Positions 46,515 through 56,626 are shown, counted from the stretch's first letter. The stretch is DNA of 64,000 bases from Schizochytrium sp. TIO01 (GCA_004764695.1 SMSO01000032.1:5724668-5788667); one strand, 5' to 3'. Notes: generated by a model not told the origin, from the sequence alone. Translations and numbers: made by a program.

Positions 46515-49500
46515 CTAGTATCTAATTGTACTAATAGGGGGAACTTGAATATTTGTATAATGTGCAATGGCACTCAACATACCACACCCATGTGCAATGA
46601 TAGCAAGGTAATGCTTGTTCCCTAAACTCACTTGAAATGAAACAAATGGAATATTCGTCTCAGCGAGAATTTCAATCATTGACCCCACAATGATATGAAT
46701 AATAATAAAGGTAACACTGATACCAAAAATTAGGGCTGCCACAACACCTACAAAGTCATCCATCGACGTCTTTGCGTCAAGGCGGAATAAACGCAATACT
46801 TGAAGAAATGCTTTGGATTCACTCCCCAATGCAGCCAAGATCCATACAATGAAAAGAAGTAATGTACAACCCACGGGGACAGCAAAAACTACAATGTTCT
46901 CTGTTGTGTGGGCGATAGGGTATGTGATCGGGAAACTATCGACGTAAATCATTTCTAAGAGTCGTGTTTTCAAACTATCCAATTGCGAAATCATGGAAAG
47001 AAAATCGTCCTTGAAAGGAACAATTCTTTCTTCAAAAATGACATCCATGTTAGCAATCTTCGTGAGAATGCTAGCAAAGCGATCGAGTATTCCACACCCT
47101 GCATCGTTAAACTCATCAGTTATATCCTCAACGGATGATGAAGTGAAAGTAGTATCCTGAATCTCAGTTGCCGTTTGCACTGCCTCAGGTTTCATAATGT
47201 AAGCCATTTCTACATAATCACTCTGGTATGTTGCCTTGATAATGATAGGGATTGGAATGATGCTGAAAAGAAGAGGTTGCAAATACTGGATTCGCAAGTC
47301 TGAAAGAGTCAATAAAAATTGGCCCACGATTCTTAATTTGTACGCAATATTTTCTTTAAGGTCCGTACCAAGACGGATGAAGGCCGCTGATGTTTGTACA
47401 TGGTGGTTGGTATTGTGTACCCGAGTTAAGTCAATTAAAAATAGTGCACCATAACCTAACGTCTGAATAAATCTGACGAGTGCTGTTTGAAAGAACCATT
47501 TCAGAAAATGGACTGTACCCACAATAATATAGTTCCAAACAAACCAAAAAGTTCTGCGAGGAAGTGTTAAAAGAGCAATGGCGAACTCTGTGTAGATGTA
47601 TGAAACTGCACCAACAACAATACAAGCATTACCAGCAAAGGAAACGAGATACGCATATTGAAGCGCTTCATAACCCACGTCAAGTTCAAGGGTGGCTGAA
47701 ACTAGACTATCTGGCAACGCATCTAGAATAATCTCAAGGAATTCTGGAAAGTACAACATGACTACGTACATTGCGAAGTCAGAGAGTAGCATAGGTAACG
47801 CTAACCCAATGCCGACCTTGAGACCCAATGCAAGCTTGTCTATGAATATACTCTCTTTACCCTTCACTGTTATATGTGGACGCTGTCGGCGAAGCATAAT
47901 AAGTGTAAGTGCAATTCCAGCAGTCACTATGATTGGGAAGAATAACCAGGCGATGGTTTTAGTAGCATTCACAGTGCGCTTAGATTGGCTGAGACTCAAT
48001 GCCTTGAGTCGACGCTTCAGTTTTTGGGTTTTTGATCTAATCTTCAGTAGATTGGGAATTTTCTTGAATACTTTGTTTGCAAGTCTATACACCTTGTAAC
48101 CAGCATCTACAAGTTTGCTCATGATTGATGCTGCTGTTCCTACAAAAGGAATCAAGGTCATGATAAAAAGGGTTGCTGTGATTGCTGTGATGGAATTACA
48201 TTTAATTTGGGAACAAAACTTATCAATGTAGTAAGGGTCCTCAAATGCTGCATCCGTCAAATTCTTACCAGACATTTGAGCTTCTAAAAGCTGCTGATCG
48301 AGTTCTTCAATAAGTTCTGAACGCATGGTGTCCTCTCGACTTTCTACGTTAGAACATGCCCTCCGTTTAAGAAAACGAATTTTCCTGAATTCCCTCCACC
48401 GGTAGGCATAAGGATTCTCAGACTGAATACAATCTTCGAGGTTAAAAAATGTACCCGTCTTGACCGTTTCTTGTCTCATCTCTGTGAGCGAATCTTCAAT
48501 TTGTTGTAGACCCTCTTCGCGGCTATCAACATTTGTGAGGTCTACAGTCACGGACAATGGTCGAATGCAGGGGTTTACCTTCCTCACAATCTCGGCGAGG
48601 TCTGTGTATGTATCCATAATCTGAGAGTCTACTGAGTCAACCACCTCTACCATATTTTGAGTAATTCCGGCTGGTTCCATTGTTATCTCTAGCCACGTGT
48701 GTGAGTATGAAATAAAAAGGAGTGGAAGTGGGATGATACAGAGAATAAGGCCAACCTTGTAGAATAAATTGGGAATGAATCTCAAAAGGTCATCAACCTT
48801 TCCAAATGAAAAGAAATATGCACATGTTGATACGGCGTTGAAAATAGCAACCAACATAATTATTGTGAAGAGATCATCATTTGAAGAAACCTCCTCTAGC
48901 TTTGCAATACAAAATGATGAGACACATGTAATAACGGGTAAAGAATGTGTGTATCGTCTGTAAAATAAAAGAATATAAGCAGCCACCACACACATGAGTA
49001 CAACAGCCATACTCTCTACAAATTGATCATTAAAGAACAACAGGACACTTTGTAAGGTGCTGTCCACAGACTGTAAGCTAAGCAATTGATCCAACTCACT
49101 CACCGAGAGGCCAGTTGTTGAGTTGTACGTCACAGAAGAGCTGGCGCCAACCGTGGCAAGCTGCTTAATGCGTCGTGTTGCTTCTGATTCCACGCCAGTA
49201 AACGTATTAATATCATACAGCGCATAACAATTCACTGCGAGAGTTAGACCGATGATTGCCCTAGGAAGAATGGTACTGAGAAAGGAAACATAGTACTCCT
49301 GAACACGGTGTGCTTCCTTATGATCAGCTTGAGTAGTTAGGTGTCCATCCATAACAGGTTGTGTTTGTTTACTTCTATTTTTTTGTTTCTTACGGGAGTA
49401 GTTGTTTCCATATGAACTGCTAGCATGATCAACTACCTCTAATTCTACAACCTCAACTCGGCGACTACATGGGTTGTTCAGCATAATCCCAAGTGCATAT

Positions 49501-50015
49501 AGCACAGCTGCAAGAAAGCAAAATGCCTTTGACAAAGCAACCGCCTTGGAAAACGCTACACCGAATCCATTTGGCTCGAGAAGATCCAGTGTGAGTTCCG
49601 TCACATCACTGTCAGCATCATTACTTGTAAGAAAAGTTTGAATCTCTGTAAATAATACATTTGGATCTTCCACAATGGAGCTGGATGACACAAAACATAA
49701 CCCTGTGAAAAAAAGCACTCTGAAAAGCCCAGCTACAGGTGAGGTAGATGCCTCATTACCAAGTAAAGATATTTCAAAGAGATCATCATCCTCAAAGGGT
49801 GAGCTAATACTGAAAAACATTACCACTATAGATGCCAAAGCATGAATTAAATCGTCCACAATGGAAGTGAAATCCCCAAGACTATCCAAATTCGAATAGC
49901 GATACCGATAATCCAAAGTATTATTAATGAAAATCACCATGGATGCCATAAACATAGCAAAATTAAACAATTGAACGGGAGTTGTTGAAGCCAAGTAGAC
50001 ATAGTCAAGCGCCAT
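46515..50015 (-). CDS. Very large multi-pass membrane protein, 1166 aa
   Basis: The largest gene here. At least twelve hydrophobic helices in three clusters: residues about 15-200 (four or five helices), 230-455 (about five), and 630-1160 (many, with SITAITATLFIMTLIPFVGT, TIAWLFFPIIVTAGIALTLI, FAVPVGCTLLLFIVWILAAL). Between clusters two and three lies a soluble cysteine-containing loop (about 455-630; INPCIRPLSV-like, DCIQSENPYAYRWREFR, CSNVESR) with coiled parts. No transporter, channel or GPCR motif recognised. Late-type AT-rich upstream. Probably a main envelope or virus-factory membrane protein. Confidence 0.8.
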   Translation of the reverse strand: MALDYVYLASTTPVQLFNFAMFMASMVIFINNTLDYRYRYSNLDSLGDFTSIVDDLIHALASIVVMFFSISSPFEDDDLFEISLLGNEASTSPVAGLFRVLFFTGLCFVSSSSIVEDPNVLFTEIQTFLTSNDADSDVTELTLDLLEPNGFGVAFSKAVALSKAFCFLAAVLYALGIMLNNPCSRRVEVVELEVVDHASSSYGNNYSRKKQKNRSKQTQPVMDGHLTTQADHKEAHRVQEYYVSFLSTILPRAIIGLTLAVNCYALYDINTFTGVESEATRRIKQLATVGASSSVTYNSTTGLSVSELDQLLSLQSVDSTLQSVLLFFNDQFVESMAVVLMCVVAAYILLFYRRYTHSLPVITCVSSFCIAKLEEVSSNDDLFTIIMLVAIFNAVSTCAYFFSFGKVDDLLRFIPNLFYKVGLILCIIPLPLLFISYSHTWLEITMEPAGITQNMVEVVDSVDSQIMDTYTDLAEIVRKVNPCIRPLSVTVDLTNVDSREEGLQQIEDSLTEMRQETVKTGTFFNLEDCIQSENPYAYRWREFRKIRFLKRRACSNVESREDTMRSELIEELDQQLLEAQMSGKNLTDAAFEDPYYIDKFCSQIKCNSITAITATLFIMTLIPFVGTAASIMSKLVDAGYKVYRLANKVFKKIPNLLKIRSKTQKLKRRLKALSLSQSKRTVNATKTIAWLFFPIIVTAGIALTLIMLRRQRPHITVKGKESIFIDKLALGLKVGIGLALPMLLSDFAMYVVMLYFPEFLEIILDALPDSLVSATLELDVGYEALQYAYLVSFAGNACIVVGAVSYIYTEFAIALLTLPRRTFWFVWNYIIVGTVHFLKWFFQTALVRFIQTLGYGALFLIDLTRVHNTNHHVQTSAAFIRLGTDLKENIAYKLRIVGQFLLTLSDLRIQYLQPLLFSIIPIPIIIKATYQSDYVEMAYIMKPEAVQTATEIQDTTFTSSSVEDITDEFNDAGCGILDRFASILTKIANMDVIFEERIVPFKDDFLSMISQLDSLKTRLLEMIYVDSFPITYPIAHTTENIVVFAVPVGCTLLLFIVWILAALGSESKAFLQVLRLFRLDAKTSMDDFVGVVAALIFGISVTFIIIHIIVGSMIEILAETNIPFVSFQVSLGNKHYLAIIAHGCGMLSAIAHYTNIQVPPISTIRY

Positions 50016-50069
50016 AACAATTACTTTTTTTCTTTCTCAATGTATATTGACCTTATTTATTATATAGAT

Positions 50070-51551
50070 TTAAAAGTCATGCACTGTGGCGCCTTGCTTT
50101 TGAATCTTCTTGATCATTGAATTGACCTCATTGATAGTGGCTTTCGTTAACGTACGCCACATGTTATTCTTCTCAAACGGATCATCCGCGAGGTTGTAAG
50201 CCTCTTTCTTGGTAGGAAGATACTTCATATCACCTAAACGAATAGCCATACGAGCCTTACTATCTTCGTACAGGAGAGGCTTTTCGCGAGACTGCTGACA
50301 AGCACAGGTGTCCGAAAACACCTTGGCGAAGCTGACGCTGTCAGTACGGTCTTCCAAATCATAACCCACCAGATCAATGCTGTCAGTAATATCAAGCAGA
50401 GTGGCCATGATGTCAAGTTGAGAGATGGGCAAGGATACCATGCGGTTAGGCTCTGTGATACCATTCGGCCAGCGCATAAAGGTTGGTACTCGACTACCTC
50501 CCTCGTAAAGCGTACGCTTTGAACCCTTGAAGTCACCACGACCATTGTAACCAAAACGTTCAAGGTTATGGACCAGTGTCTCAGGGCCATTGTCAGAGGT
50601 CCAAATGAAAAGTGTATCATTACCAATTCCGTAATAATCAAGTCGATCCAAAAGTTGCCCAGCTCGAAAGTCCAATTCCTCTACCATATCTGTCCATGGC
50701 CCAAACTCAGTCTTTCCTTGAAAGTCCGGATGAGCAATGACAGGGTGGTGAGGTGTGGTTGCAGCGAAGTAAAGAAAAAAGTGCGTGTCGTGGTTGCGAT
50801 CAATAAAGTCGAGTGCGTGGTTTGTTAGGTTCTCCATAACATAAGCAATATCAAAGTCGGGAGCACATTCCACACGAGCTGAACCGTAGGGCTCCTCGCG
50901 TGGCTCTAAAAATGTATAGGTTTTCTGTTGCGGATACGCATTGATAACACCACCAACCACTCTCTGCTTCTTTGTCCAAAAATCAGCAGGGACAGGTGTA
51001 GTATCATTTTGAATAAAAGTGAGAAAGCCGTAGTTTAGGGACGCCATGAGACCATAGAACTCATCGAAGCCATGATCAACAGGTCCACCCGAGATAGGTT
51101 CATCCCACATCCGATCACCTCTGGAACCAGGAATGTCAAGTCCGAGGTGCCACTTACCTACCATTGCGGTTTCGTAACCTAGACCGTCACGGAGGAGAGT
51201 GGCAATGGTAGGGAAATCATCCTCAATAATAGGCTTAGTGTTAATGTTTGCTACACCACCATTAGGACGCACGCGTGACGGTGTACGACCCGTAAGGAGG
51301 CCGTACCGGGAGGGAGTACAAACAGAACAGGCACTGTGTGCATCAGTGAAGTTTAGACCTTCGTCTGCGAGACGAAGCATAGTGGGTGTCTCAAGTAAAC
51401 CTGGATTCATACGCTCGTGGTCACCCCAACCTTGGTCATCAGTGTAAAAGATGACAATATTAGGAAGACGCTCGGTGGCTCCAGACGAAAATTGAATGCT
51501 CCACCATAGGAGCATACTGGTTATCATAAACGCCGATTGAGCACGATGCAT
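50070..51551 (-). CDS. Secreted type I sulfatase
   Basis: 493 aa. Signal peptide (FMITSMLLWWSIQFSSG), then the alkaline-phosphatase-superfamily sulfatase domain: metal site YTDDQGWG (Asp38, Asp39), CTPSR at 78-82 with the cysteine that is converted to formylglycine, and the second signature GKWHLG (about 132-137), followed by FLYFAATTPHHP and WTSDNGPE (about 310-317). All catalytic motifs are intact and the length is normal. Closest in style to arylsulfatase/N-acetylgalactosamine-sulfatase types. It would release sulfate from polysaccharides or glycoproteins. Thraustochytrid walls contain sulfated galactan, which suggests a use in entry or exit. A weak early-type motif is 75 bp upstream. Confidence 0.93.
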   Translation of the reverse strand: MHRAQSAFMITSMLLWWSIQFSSGATERLPNIVIFYTDDQGWGDHERMNPGLLETPTMLRLADEGLNFTDAHSACSVCTPSRYGLLTGRTPSRVRPNGGVANINTKPIIEDDFPTIATLLRDGLGYETAMVGKWHLGLDIPGSRGDRMWDEPISGGPVDHGFDEFYGLMASLNYGFLTFIQNDTTPVPADFWTKKQRVVGGVINAYPQQKTYTFLEPREEPYGSARVECAPDFDIAYVMENLTNHALDFIDRNHDTHFFLYFAATTPHHPVIAHPDFQGKTEFGPWTDMVEELDFRAGQLLDRLDYYGIGNDTLFIWTSDNGPETLVHNLERFGYNGRGDFKGSKRTLYEGGSRVPTFMRWPNGITEPNRMVSLPISQLDIMATLLDITDSIDLVGYDLEDRTDSVSFAKVFSDTCACQQSREKPLLYEDSKARMAIRLGDMKYLPTKKEAYNLADDPFEKNNMWRTLTKATINEVNSMIKKIQKQGATVHDF

Positions 51552-51625
51552 GGTGGTTGCTTATTATTATTCGCGGTGAAAGAATCAGTATTTCGGGTTT
51601 GGTGAGCTTGAATTGATACCAAAGC

Positions 51626-51641
51626 GTTTTGGGTCTGCTGA
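51626..51641 (-). promoter_or_regulatory. Weak early-type motif before the sulfatase
   Basis: Minus-strand TCAGCAGACCCAAAAC, similar to the PIF1 helicase motif but 75 bp before the ATG. A second ACCAAACCCGAAAT word lies at about 51591-51604. Confidence 0.35.
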
Positions 51642-51685
51642 GCTAGGGATACATTTATACATTACTCATTTATAGACTAGTTGAA

Positions 51686-52540
51686 ATGCATAGGATTCAT
51701 AGTAACACCATGCTCCTTCTAGCACTTTTCCTATTACTGTCTACAGTGCTCGTGCAAGGAGAGTGGTCTGATTTCTACAGAGAGTATCCAGACAATATTA
51801 TCCCCAACGTTCAGCGTCTTCGTAGGTATGCCAATGAAGACCGCTATGAATTATTAGCATACGAGCCATCTATATATGTTTCGAATGCTTCCAGTAGAAC
51901 AGCAGAGAATATTCTAGAAACATACAGATTCATTGAAGAATACCAAGGCTTCATTTTCTTTCCCAATGGAACACTCTCGAAAGTTCTTATGCGGAAGAAA
52001 GGAACTTCCACAACTTTCAGCGGGTATGTCGGGGAAATGATGGCGTCTACTGATGGAGAGTTGTACTATGAAAAAATTCCAATGAAAAGAAAATCGTGGC
52101 TTATTAGTAAACTCTATGGTGATGAAACAACCTACCGTAATACACGTATCAATATGACTTCGTTCATTCCAAGCAAACACTGTATTCTTAGAGGTAACCT
52201 TGCCACAGTGTCGACATGTAATCAAATACCTAAATGTCTCGGTTTTTTTGTGGAGGATAGTGCCACCGATAGTCCGTGTCTTTTATCTTTTCTTTCCAAG
52301 AACATTCTGACATCAGAAGGTTATTCATGGGACGGAACCACGGAACAAGTGGGAATCAAGCGTTCACAGAAAACTCTCCTCACCTTGATGCAGGAAAATA
52401 GACAGACCACTATCATTTTATTACTTCTTCTGTGGGACATTGAACTCATTGCGTTTAATACTCAACTCTTTAGCAAAACTGCAGCTGGTATTGGAACTCT
52501 TATACGATGGATTATTATACGTGTGTTTAATAGAACTTAA
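51686..52540 (+). CDS. Secreted/membrane glycoprotein, 284 aa
   Basis: Signal peptide (MLLLALFLLLSTVLVQG), an ectodomain with several N-glycosylation sequons (NASS, NGT, NMTS) and four cysteines clustered at about 172-210 (HCILR, STCNQIPKCLG, SPCLL), then a hydrophobic segment (TTIILLLLLWDIELIAF) and a second weaker one before the end. Probably an envelope glycoprotein. No family recognised. Confidence 0.75.
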   Translation: MHRIHSNTMLLLALFLLLSTVLVQGEWSDFYREYPDNIIPNVQRLRRYANEDRYELLAYEPSIYVSNASSRTAENILETYRFIEEYQGFIFFPNGTLSKVLMRKKGTSTTFSGYVGEMMASTDGELYYEKIPMKRKSWLISKLYGDETTYRNTRINMTSFIPSKHCILRGNLATVSTCNQIPKCLGFFVEDSATDSPCLLSFLSKNILTSEGYSWDGTTEQVGIKRSQKTLLTLMQENRQTTIILLLLLWDIELIAFNTQLFSKTAAGIGTLIRWIIIRVFNRT

Positions 52541-52572
52541 AATAGAGTTACTTGTTTTAGTTTAAACCATTC

Positions 52573-52806
52573 ATGTTCATAGCAAATGCAATTTTGATGC
52601 TTATTGTTGTTGCAATAGTTGCCCTTATTGTCGGAATATTGCGGAATCTATATTTCTTAGTAGCGTTTGTCGTGAAGTTGGTTTTATGGATTTTAGATTT
52701 CTTGTGTTGTAATCATTGCCAACCAACCCAGGAGAATGGGGCAGTTTCAAGTACTGATGGTGGTAAAGAAGAAGAGATTATTAATCGTCACATCGTAGTG
52801 GTCTGA
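52573..52806 (+). CDS. Small membrane protein, 77 aa
   Basis: Nearly all of residues 3-48 are hydrophobic (IANAILMLIVVAIVALIVGI; FLVAFVVKLVLWILDFLCC), followed by a polar tail ending EEEIINRHIVVV. Lies 32 bp after the glycoprotein gene on the same strand. A di-cysteine after the membrane segment could be palmitoylated. Confidence 0.7.
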   Translation: MFIANAILMLIVVAIVALIVGILRNLYFLVAFVVKLVLWILDFLCCNHCQPTQENGAVSSTDGGKEEEIINRHIVVV

Positions 52807-52845
52807 TATAAGTCAAAATCATGATACTTGATATTGATAATTACA

Positions 52846-55242
52846 ATGGTTAGCGATAAGCACCCGAGTCTCTTTGTTCTCGGCTCATTTTTTCATGTGA
52901 ATAGGGACAAGTTCCTTAGAGGAAGTGGCGGTCATGCTCGTTTGAACAAACCGCACCAACAAAAGCCTCGAGTTGAAATTGAAGAAATTGACTCATCCGT
53001 GAACCTTAAAAAGACTGTTCTCACTTTGGCGAGTATGTGGGCCATCATTTGGCAGGCTCAAGCTGCCATGGTGGAAGAGAACAGTGAAGATATTGATATT
53101 GATACAGCACCCGACGCTGAGGCTTCAGATGAACCCTTTGATATAGGTAAGCATGTGTTAAACCAAGCCACAGAAAGTGATAACGATGAACTCGATCGTT
53201 TCGTATTACAACTAGTAACACCGAGAATTATCGATTCAGCTCTTAAGCCGCATATTAAGAATCAGCTTACACATCTCAAGACAAATCGCATGAGACAAAT
53301 TCTCCGACTAGATAATAATGTTGTATTACCAGACGATGTAATCAATGAGTTTATGGAAACAATTGTGGATATTGGTACAGAAGGTAGACTTGGATTAACC
53401 GATGAATCCATGGAGATGTATAATTTATATCATAATACATTGGATTACTCACAAGCTAGTGATTATGACAAGTGGTGGGCATTCTTTTTCAAGGACCGGC
53501 TGTCGAAATATGATCAAGAATTTCTCGATGCAGTCAATGGAAATGATGATACCAAGAAAATGGAGCTAGTTAACAAACATATCAGCAATGAGATCTTTAC
53601 TGTTTTGAAGGAGATGAAGAACAAGCCAGAATTCGAAAAACTTGATTTCATGGAGCGCCTTGACCTTATTTTTCAAGCACCAATGTTGCGCGCTGAGTTT
53701 TTGGGAGATACTATTGACAACTACGTAGAGAATCTAATTGGACCGATTATGTGGTCATCTGATTTCCCTATGGAGAGTTTAATGCTTCAACGCGTGCGAA
53801 ACAACATTACTATGAGCATCCGTAAATATTTCGACTCTCTCAAAATGCGGATTTTGCGCGGTTCAGTGGATGATATTCGTTTTCATTCAGAGCTCGATGT
53901 TCTCAAGGATATCCTTCAAACGTCTGTTGTAGGTCATCGTACTTACTCGTATGATGAAGTCATTTCGCGACTCAATGACAAAGACCTCCCTATCCGCCAC
54001 AATACTCGTGTCAAACTAGCATTGTATAATGACATTGACTTGTTTCTGAAAGCAGAGGTTGATAAGGAAGTCCTCGAACGTATGGGAACAAAAAAGTTCT
54101 TCCTCAACGCAATGAGTAGTGAGGTAAATAAGAGCGGCTGGAGTGACCTCGGGGATGTCAACATGGCTTTGATCACCACTAAAGTTGGAGAAATCTGCTC
54201 CGCAATGTTCCATAGTACAACAGAACCGGAGTTAGAGAAATTGTGCCGTGAACAAGTAACAGTGAAGACAGTGACGCAAATTGAAATCAGAGAGCCCAAT
54301 CAATCAGAGTTTTTAATCACAGGAGTCGCAAGTTTCACGGCAGGGGCATTTATTTCGATGTTGACCGTACTGTATATGTGTACTGGAGATAAGAAGTACA
54401 AGAAGGCACTGGAAAAAAGACTGGAACCGGACAATAAGGCGATCCCTAAGTCAACACCTGTCATCAGAAAGAAAGCAACTGCAACGTACACAGTCGAGGA
54501 AGAACGCCGTAATGTAATTATTACGATGCTTAAAGAGATTCTTGCAAAATCCTGGGAGGTTCCAAGGGCCATTAAAAACGGCGGAAAGTATTTGTTGTAC
54601 AAACCATGGTTCAAGAATTTTGAAAAACGCGCTGGAGAAGTTGGTGTACTTCAAGTTACGATCGATGCTATCCGCAATCTGCAAGGTAGTAAGGACTTCG
54701 ATTATTCATCTTTCAAGTGGAACGGAGTTCTTCTGATTGATGTGAAAAAGTTCTTCGATAGTCCAATGATGGAGGTTTATATGGAAGTACAGAAAAATGA
54801 CAAATTATTACCATTTATCAGACAAAATATTTTTGTTAAAGTATTGTGGTTGTACATTCATTTTAATCAGAATGTCTTGAACAAACTGACAGATGGTATT
54901 AAAGCTATAATTCGCTTTATCACAATATATGTATGCCTGGATCTTAACGATCGTTATAGATATTTCGATGAGACAGTTGTGGATAATTTTACAACTGTCA
55001 ACGACTTCATGGTGAAATATAAAATCGATGATAATTTACAGATTGTACACAGTCATTTGAATAGCAGCGGTTTATTCTATATATACAGTAGTAATATGAA
55101 TGTGCGCGTATATGATGATAGAATGAGAAAACTATTTGAAAATTTTGATGTACATCATAAAATTGTACATGCTTGTTATAATAATTGCTTCGGTGCTAAT
55201 ATAAATCTTCACAAATCATATAAGGGCATTAAGTTTAATTAA
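52846..55242 (+). CDS. Large single-anchor membrane protein, 798 aa
   Basis: ATG at 52846 (MVSDKHPSLFVLG); a longer frame needs TTG. Residues about 60-80 are weakly hydrophobic (VLTLASMWAIIWQAQAAM, possible signal or anchor). About 400 helical, acidic residues follow, then one strong transmembrane helix near 490-510 (FLITGVASFTAGAFISMLTV), then about 290 residues of cytosolic or luminal domain with KKA-rich start. Layout resembles the 557-aa protein at 40802 in having one central helix between two big domains. No family recognised. Overlaps the next gene by 8 nt. Confidence 0.77.
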   Translation: MVSDKHPSLFVLGSFFHVNRDKFLRGSGGHARLNKPHQQKPRVEIEEIDSSVNLKKTVLTLASMWAIIWQAQAAMVEENSEDIDIDTAPDAEASDEPFDIGKHVLNQATESDNDELDRFVLQLVTPRIIDSALKPHIKNQLTHLKTNRMRQILRLDNNVVLPDDVINEFMETIVDIGTEGRLGLTDESMEMYNLYHNTLDYSQASDYDKWWAFFFKDRLSKYDQEFLDAVNGNDDTKKMELVNKHISNEIFTVLKEMKNKPEFEKLDFMERLDLIFQAPMLRAEFLGDTIDNYVENLIGPIMWSSDFPMESLMLQRVRNNITMSIRKYFDSLKMRILRGSVDDIRFHSELDVLKDILQTSVVGHRTYSYDEVISRLNDKDLPIRHNTRVKLALYNDIDLFLKAEVDKEVLERMGTKKFFLNAMSSEVNKSGWSDLGDVNMALITTKVGEICSAMFHSTTEPELEKLCREQVTVKTVTQIEIREPNQSEFLITGVASFTAGAFISMLTVLYMCTGDKKYKKALEKRLEPDNKAIPKSTPVIRKKATATYTVEEERRNVIITMLKEILAKSWEVPRAIKNGGKYLLYKPWFKNFEKRAGEVGVLQVTIDAIRNLQGSKDFDYSSFKWNGVLLIDVKKFFDSPMMEVYMEVQKNDKLLPFIRQNIFVKVLWLYIHFNQNVLNKLTDGIKAIIRFITIYVCLDLNDRYRYFDETVVDNFTTVNDFMVKYKIDDNLQIVHSHLNSSGLFYIYSSNMNVRVYDDRMRKLFENFDVHHKIVHACYNNCFGANINLHKSYKGIKFN

Positions 55243-55657
55243 TAAATGTTACAACTTCTTCTACTAATCTTTGTCTTGTTGAGTTTTTCGTTATGAAGTG
55301 TTGAATTTTTTGCAGAATAAACTCTAATGCGGCAACACTTGTTTTGTCATCATTGTATGTACTTATAAGATTCATGATGCCAATTGAGCTTCTTCGAAGT
55401 TGTTCTATGAGAAAGGGGACATCATCACGTGCACATTTTGATGAATCGAGAACGTTTGTTATTAACTCGTTCAATGATGTTATCATGTGATGACGATTTT
55501 CTCCAAACCACCACCTTGTAATAGAGCTTGATGATAAAAGTGAAGCACTTTCAATAGAATAGAGGTGAAATCGTGTGTTCAATCTATCCCCCCGTTTAAG
55601 CTCAGCGACAACCTTTAAATTTATGATTGTGCTGGTGTCTATACTTGTTAAATGCAT
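55235..55657 (-). CDS. Hypothetical protein, 140 aa
   Basis: Soluble, helical second half (ALEFILQKIQHFITK), starts MHLTSIDTSTIINLK. No domain recognised. Convergent 8-nt overlap with the 798-aa gene. Confidence 0.65.
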   Translation of the reverse strand: MHLTSIDTSTIINLKVVAELKRGDRLNTRFHLYSIESASLLSSSSITRWWFGENRHHMITSLNELITNVLDSSKCARDDVPFLIEQLRRSSIGIMNLISTYNDDKTSVAALEFILQKIQHFITKNSTRQRLVEEVVTFIN

Positions 55658-55717
55658 TGTCCTATGAATGCTTATATGAACATCTCAGTCATATAAGGTT
55701 TATGTAGCTAAATATAG

Positions 55718-56182
55718 ATGCCCAGAACAATTCGCCACGAGGAAGGTTTTAGTGATCCTCATAGCTTTTGGACAGAATGTATCTTAATCATATCACAAAC
55801 GGTATTCTATGTGTGGTTATTTATCATCCTTAAGCGTATAATTGTGGATAAGAGACAAATGATGTCATCTATAGAAAGAGCCAGAGAGAATATCGTTCAG
55901 CTCATTGCAATATTCTTTTCAATATTTACACTCATGTGTATTTCTTTGATTCCCCTTCATTCATATGAGTATGTTGATATTGTAATATTTTTTACTTTCT
56001 TATGCGTACTCGTATTTATTCTCAGAGAAGTAAGGGACTTGAAACACCAAGAACCGATAAGTAGTAGTAACAAGTACAAAGTCTCGAAAGACGAATCTAT
56101 TTCATCATCAGTAGCTTTGGGTGCTGCAACTCCTAACATACTTGAAAAGGGATCCAATATTGGACCTAAGGACAATTTCTAA
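55718..56182 (+). CDS. Three-pass membrane protein, 154 aa
   Basis: Hydrophobic helices at about 18-40 (CILIISQTVFYVWLFIILK), 60-80 (IVQLIAIFFSIFTLMCISLI) and 84-102 (VDIVIFFTFLCVLVFIL), then a polar serine-rich tail that ends GPKDNF. The last 75 nt overlap the gene on the other strand. No family recognised. Confidence 0.7.
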   Translation: MPRTIRHEEGFSDPHSFWTECILIISQTVFYVWLFIILKRIIVDKRQMMSSIERARENIVQLIAIFFSIFTLMCISLIPLHSYEYVDIVIFFTFLCVLVFILREVRDLKHQEPISSSNKYKVSKDESISSSVALGAATPNILEKGSNIGPKDNF

Positions 56183-56626
56183 GAATCTACAGTGCCGATC
56201 ATGTTCTGTCCCGTTCATGTTTAGATGGAGCGCATCCTTCGACACAGGGTATTTTGTGGAGATGCTTTTCAGTTGCATACTTTCGTCAAAGGCATTGATA
56301 TAATGCAATATCTGAGTTGTCTCTCTCAGATTAACACTTATCAGTCTGATGAAGATAAATGTATTGGTAGGGGTAGATAGAGTAACATGTATACCAAGTG
56401 GCCTGATGTCACTATATGAGGCACGCTTAATCACTTGATGGAATACATCAGGTCCTAGAAATTGACACACTAGTTTTAGTTCTTCTAAAAGCTCTAACTC
56501 TAATTGTTGTTGGGTCGCGTCCCCTGTCCATATAAACTCGATATAACGCAATGGTGATTGGCATCCGTAGAGGCTCAAGAGAAACCTACCGACTGATGTA
56601 TTATGTGCCCTCCACGTCGGGGTCAT
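56108..56626 (-). CDS. Hypothetical protein, 172 aa
   Basis: Soluble alpha/beta protein starting MTPTWRAHNTSVGRFL, with strands such as GIHVTLSTPTNTFIFIRLIS. The start codon overlaps the stop of the upstream exonuclease-like gene (ATGA), suggesting coupled expression of the two. Its 3' end overlaps the membrane protein gene by 75 nt. No family recognised. Confidence 0.65.
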   Translation of the reverse strand: MTPTWRAHNTSVGRFLLSLYGCQSPLRYIEFIWTGDATQQQLELELLEELKLVCQFLGPDVFHQVIKRASYSDIRPLGIHVTLSTPTNTFIFIRLISVNLRETTQILHYINAFDESMQLKSISTKYPVSKDALHLNMNGTEHDRHCRFLEIVLRSNIGSLFKYVRSCSTQSY

